NCBI RefSeq assembly: GCF_000381885.1
Contig: NZ_KB907222.1
Coordinates: forward strand, 118,006 to 182,005
Length of the DNA stretch: 64,000 bases
Reading direction: 5' to 3'
Source: Actinomadura atramentaria DSM 43919
GTDB lineage: Bacteria > Actinomycetota > Actinomycetes > Streptosporangiales > Streptosporangiaceae
Positions 61,808 through 64,000 of this stretch are shown here, piece by piece; within the stretch, counting starts at the first letter, position 1; every line of letters begins with the position of its first letter. Below the pieces are notes generated by a model that was not told where the DNA came from, searched no databases, and worked only from the letters and a program-made list of their open reading frames with translations. Made by a program: the position numbers and the translations under genes.

Positions 61808-63343
61808 TCAGTGGATCGGCATCTTCTGCATCTCCACCGGGTCCGCGCCGGACTCGGCGGCGTCCGGGCGGTGGCGCGGCAGCACCAGGGCCGGGATGAA
61901 CGCCAGGACCAGCAGCGCCAGCGACCACCAGTAGGTGTGCTGGAACGCGTCGGACATCTTCTTGACGACCTGCGCGATCACCTCGGGCGAGGGGTTGGCC
62001 GGTCCGCTCTGCGCCTCGCCGACGGCGGGCAGGCCCTGCGAGCGGAACTGCGACGCCAGCAGGACGGCGATGAACGCGGTGCCGACCGAGCCCGCCACCT
62101 GCTGCAGGATGTTCAGCCCGGTGCTCGCGCGCGGGACCTCGTCGTGCTGGAGCGTCTGCAGCGCCGCCGACATCGCGGGCATCATCGTCATGCCCATGCC
62201 GAGGCCCATGACGAACAGCGCCGAGCCGAGCAGCCAGTACGACGCGTCCGGCGTGATCTGCGTGGCGAACCCGGCGACGCCGACCACCACGACCGCGAGG
62301 CCGACCAGGACGACGCGGCCCGGGCCGAGCCGGTCGGTGAGCTTGCCGCCGATCGGCATCGTGACCATCGCGCCGAGACCCTGCGGGGCCAGCAGCAGGC
62401 CGGACGAGAACGCCGACTCCATCCGGACCGACTGGTAGTACAGCGGCAGGATGAGCATCGCGCCGAAGAACGCGCACGCGAACAGCACCATCGTGCCCGA
62501 CGCCGCCGCGACGGACCGGCGGCGGAACAGCCGCAGGTCGATCAGCGGGTTGGTGTTGCCGCGCCGCAGCGCGTGCCAGACGAACGCGATGACCAGGAAC
62601 GCGCCGCCGATCGCGGCGACCAGCACGTCGGGGCGGCCGAAGTCCTGGTTCTGCGCGCCGGTGGCCAGGCCGTAGATCAGCGCGGCCAGACCGGGCGACA
62701 GCAGGGCGAGGCCGACGAAGTCGAGCCGCTCCGCCGGGCGCGGCTCGTCGCGCTTGAGGATGCGCGCCGACAGGACGAGCGCGAGCGCGCCGATCGGCAC
62801 GTTGATGTAGAAGATCCAGTGCCAGGACACGTCATCGACGAGCCAGCCGCCGATGATCGGGCCGAGGATCGGGCCGAGCAGCATCGGGATGCCGACGATG
62901 CTCATCACCTGGCCGACGCGCTTGGGCCCGGCGGCCTGGGTCAGGATCGTCATGCCGGCGGGCATGATCATGCCGCCGCCGAGGCCCTGCAGCACGCGGA
63001 ACGCGATCAGCGACTCGGCGCTCCACGCCATGCCGGCGAGCGCCGACCCGATGACGAACAGCGCGATCGACGTCATGTAGAGGCGCTTGGTGCCGAACCG
63101 GGCGGACGCCCAGCCCGTCACCGGGATGACCGTGGCCAGCGCGAGCGTGTAGCCCGTGGCCACCCACTGGATGGTCTCCAGCGGGGAGTGGAACGTCTGG
63201 CTCAGGTCCTTGAGGGCGACGTTGACGACGGTCACGTCCAGGATCGACATGATCGCGCCGAGGACGACCACCATCGCGACCGCGATCACGCCGCGATCGA
63301 GCCCTCCGCCGCCGGCGGCGGCCTCGGGTGGTGGGCCGTCCAT
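61808..63343 (-). CDS. MFS transporter, DHA2 (EmrB/QacA) type
   Basis: A 511-residue exporter with about 14 hydrophobic segments and DHA2 signatures: SILDVTVVNVALKDLSQTF, TGWASARFGTKRLYM, and WHWIFYINVPIGALAL. It extrudes a small hydrophobic compound by proton antiport. ATG at 63343 was preferred, but TTG starts at 63370-63382 are possible. No regulator gene is adjacent in the window. Confidence 0.9.
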   Translation of the reverse strand: MDGPPPEAAAGGGGLDRGVIAVAMVVVLGAIMSILDVTVVNVALKDLSQTFHSPLETIQWVATGYTLALATVIPVTGWASARFGTKRLYMTSIALFVIGSALAGMAWSAESLIAFRVLQGLGGGMIMPAGMTILTQAAGPKRVGQVMSIVGIPMLLGPILGPIIGGWLVDDVSWHWIFYINVPIGALALVLSARILKRDEPRPAERLDFVGLALLSPGLAALIYGLATGAQNQDFGRPDVLVAAIGGAFLVIAFVWHALRRGNTNPLIDLRLFRRRSVAAASGTMVLFACAFFGAMLILPLYYQSVRMESAFSSGLLLAPQGLGAMVTMPIGGKLTDRLGPGRVVLVGLAVVVVGVAGFATQITPDASYWLLGSALFVMGLGMGMTMMPAMSAALQTLQHDEVPRASTGLNILQQVAGSVGTAFIAVLLASQFRSQGLPAVGEAQSGPANPSPEVIAQVVKKMSDAFQHTYWWSLALLVLAFIPALVLPRHRPDAAESGADPVEMQKMPIH

Positions 63344-63679
63344 CGCCGAGGGAGACGCGGGAGCGGTCAAGACTCTTTCCAATCGTCGGGCCCGCGCGGG
63401 GGCGCGGGCAGGGGTCGGTCCGGGACGCGGATGCCGAGATACCGCAGCAAAATACTGCAGCTACTGACACTTTGCGACTCGATAACGTTCGCGGACCAGT
63501 GGAGTATTCCGTGCGGGTCGGACAGTCTGGACTCGCCTGTTCGGACACCCGCGCAGGTCGGGTCCCCGACCGTCGCCCGGAGGCTTCCCCGAGGTCAAGG
63601 AAGTGTGACGCAGGCGACACCGGGCCCTGCACCCGGTACCGACCGCCCCGGCCGCGCGAACTCACCGCCCGGGACGGCC
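63344..63679. other. Region upstream of the MFS gene; nothing assigned
   Basis: About 336 bp without a protein-like frame. It would hold the MFS promoter. No clear operator was seen. Confidence 0.4.
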
Positions 63680-63710
63680 GGGAGCCCCGGCGCGGACCGC
63701 CGGGGCTCCC
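63680..63710 (-). terminator. Terminator of the partial gene at the right edge
   Basis: A perfect 12-bp stem: arm 63680-63691 (GGGAGCCCCGGC) pairs with 63699-63710, loop 7 nt, 30 bp past the stop codon at 63740. Confidence 0.8.
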
Positions 63711-63739
63711 GAGTGGTGGTGCGGGGGCGGGGCTCAGGG

Positions 63740-64000
63740 TCATCCGAGGGGCTTGGGTTCGCCCTTGGTGCCGGCGCCCTTGCCCCACTTGAGGATTTCG
63801 TACTTGACGCCCTTGATGTGTCCGGCGTCGGAGCCGGTGTTGTACTTGGACTTCGGCGTGCCGCCGTCAAGCAGGTGACGGAACGTGTAGGTGTCCAGGT
63901 CGAGCATCACGCCGCGGTGCGAGGGTTCGCCGGGGCCTCGGTCGCCGATGAACCCGGTGACGCTGCGGCCTTCGTAGGAGACCTTGACCTTGGTGTGCAG
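63740..64000 (-). CDS. Unknown protein, C-terminal part (runs off the window)
   Basis: Not recognised. The last 86 residues are visible, including VSYEGRSVTGFIGDRGPGEP, then GVMLDLDTYTFRHLLDGGTP and VKYEILKWGKGAGTKGE. The sequence is beta-rich with many Gly, Lys and Tyr, as in a secreted or wall-associated domain, but the N-terminus is missing so export cannot be judged. Codon use is in line with neighbours. Confidence 0.6.
   Translation of the reverse strand: MHTKVKVSYEGRSVTGFIGDRGPGEPSHRGVMLDLDTYTFRHLLDGGTPKSKYNTGSDAGHIKGVKYEILKWGKGAGTKGEPKPLG

Overview
The window is very GC-rich DNA with dense genes, many GTG starts, frequent 4-bp ATGA/GTGA overlaps and families typical of mycelial actinomycetes (SARP/AfsR-like regulator, DUF397, DUF5999, GPP34, actinobacterial Tad locus). 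It is a chromosomal segment of an actinomycete, plausibly of the Streptosporangiales (Actinomadura-like); the genus is an inference, since no rRNA or tRNA gene is present.

Layout. 1-10.3 kb: a partial glycosyltransferase, a lipoprotein-like serpin, a YGSN-motif protein, a tight AraC/VOC/UvrA-like operon, a GH5 hydrolase fused to a polytopic membrane domain, a PrxQ-type peroxiredoxin and a CocE-type hydrolase. 10.3-23.1 kb: an MscS channel, a TetR/MFS pair with two matching operators, a DnaQ-like exonuclease, an acyltransferase, an unknown helical-repeat protein, an SPFH/RHH/GPP34 operon with a perfect palindrome inside its promoter, and an AfsR-like regulator followed by an MFS exporter.

23.2-30.1 kb: a compact integrative element of about 6.9 kb. 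It carries an integrase/excisionase pair, an XRE-TPR regulator with its own operator, a chain of four overlapping very small genes, a 14-bp tandem repeat, several small orphan genes and a large structured inverted repeat. Both ends carry 11-bp-spaced repeats that look like integrase arm sites. No replication or conjugation gene is visible.

30.4-33.7 kb: a DUF4041/T5orf172 (GIY-YIG-like) protein, a MazG-like pyrophosphohydrolase and an RNase H. 33.8-49.9 kb: a large Tad/Flp secretion locus, all on the minus strand. It holds a zinc-ribbon protein, CpaB, TadZ, two TadE, TadA, TadB, TadC, a histidine kinase/response regulator pair, two proteins sharing one pilin-like N-terminus, an OmpA lipoprotein, an NlpC/P60 protein with a TadE/G-like N-terminus, another lipoprotein, paired DUF3592 proteins and a prepilin peptidase. 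It has no obvious canonical Flp pilin. Most junctions overlap; the few gaps carry GGGCCC repeats.

50-64 kb: a secreted SGNH hydrolase, two paralogous small acidic membrane proteins flanking an ABC permease whose ATPase gene has lost its middle, a DedA protein with a two-component system, a YbaK-type deacylase, a trehalose-6-phosphate synthase behind a consensus CRP-like site, a serine-kinase-like ATPase divergent from a DUF397 gene, an acyl-CoA synthetase, another DHA2 exporter and a partial unknown gene.
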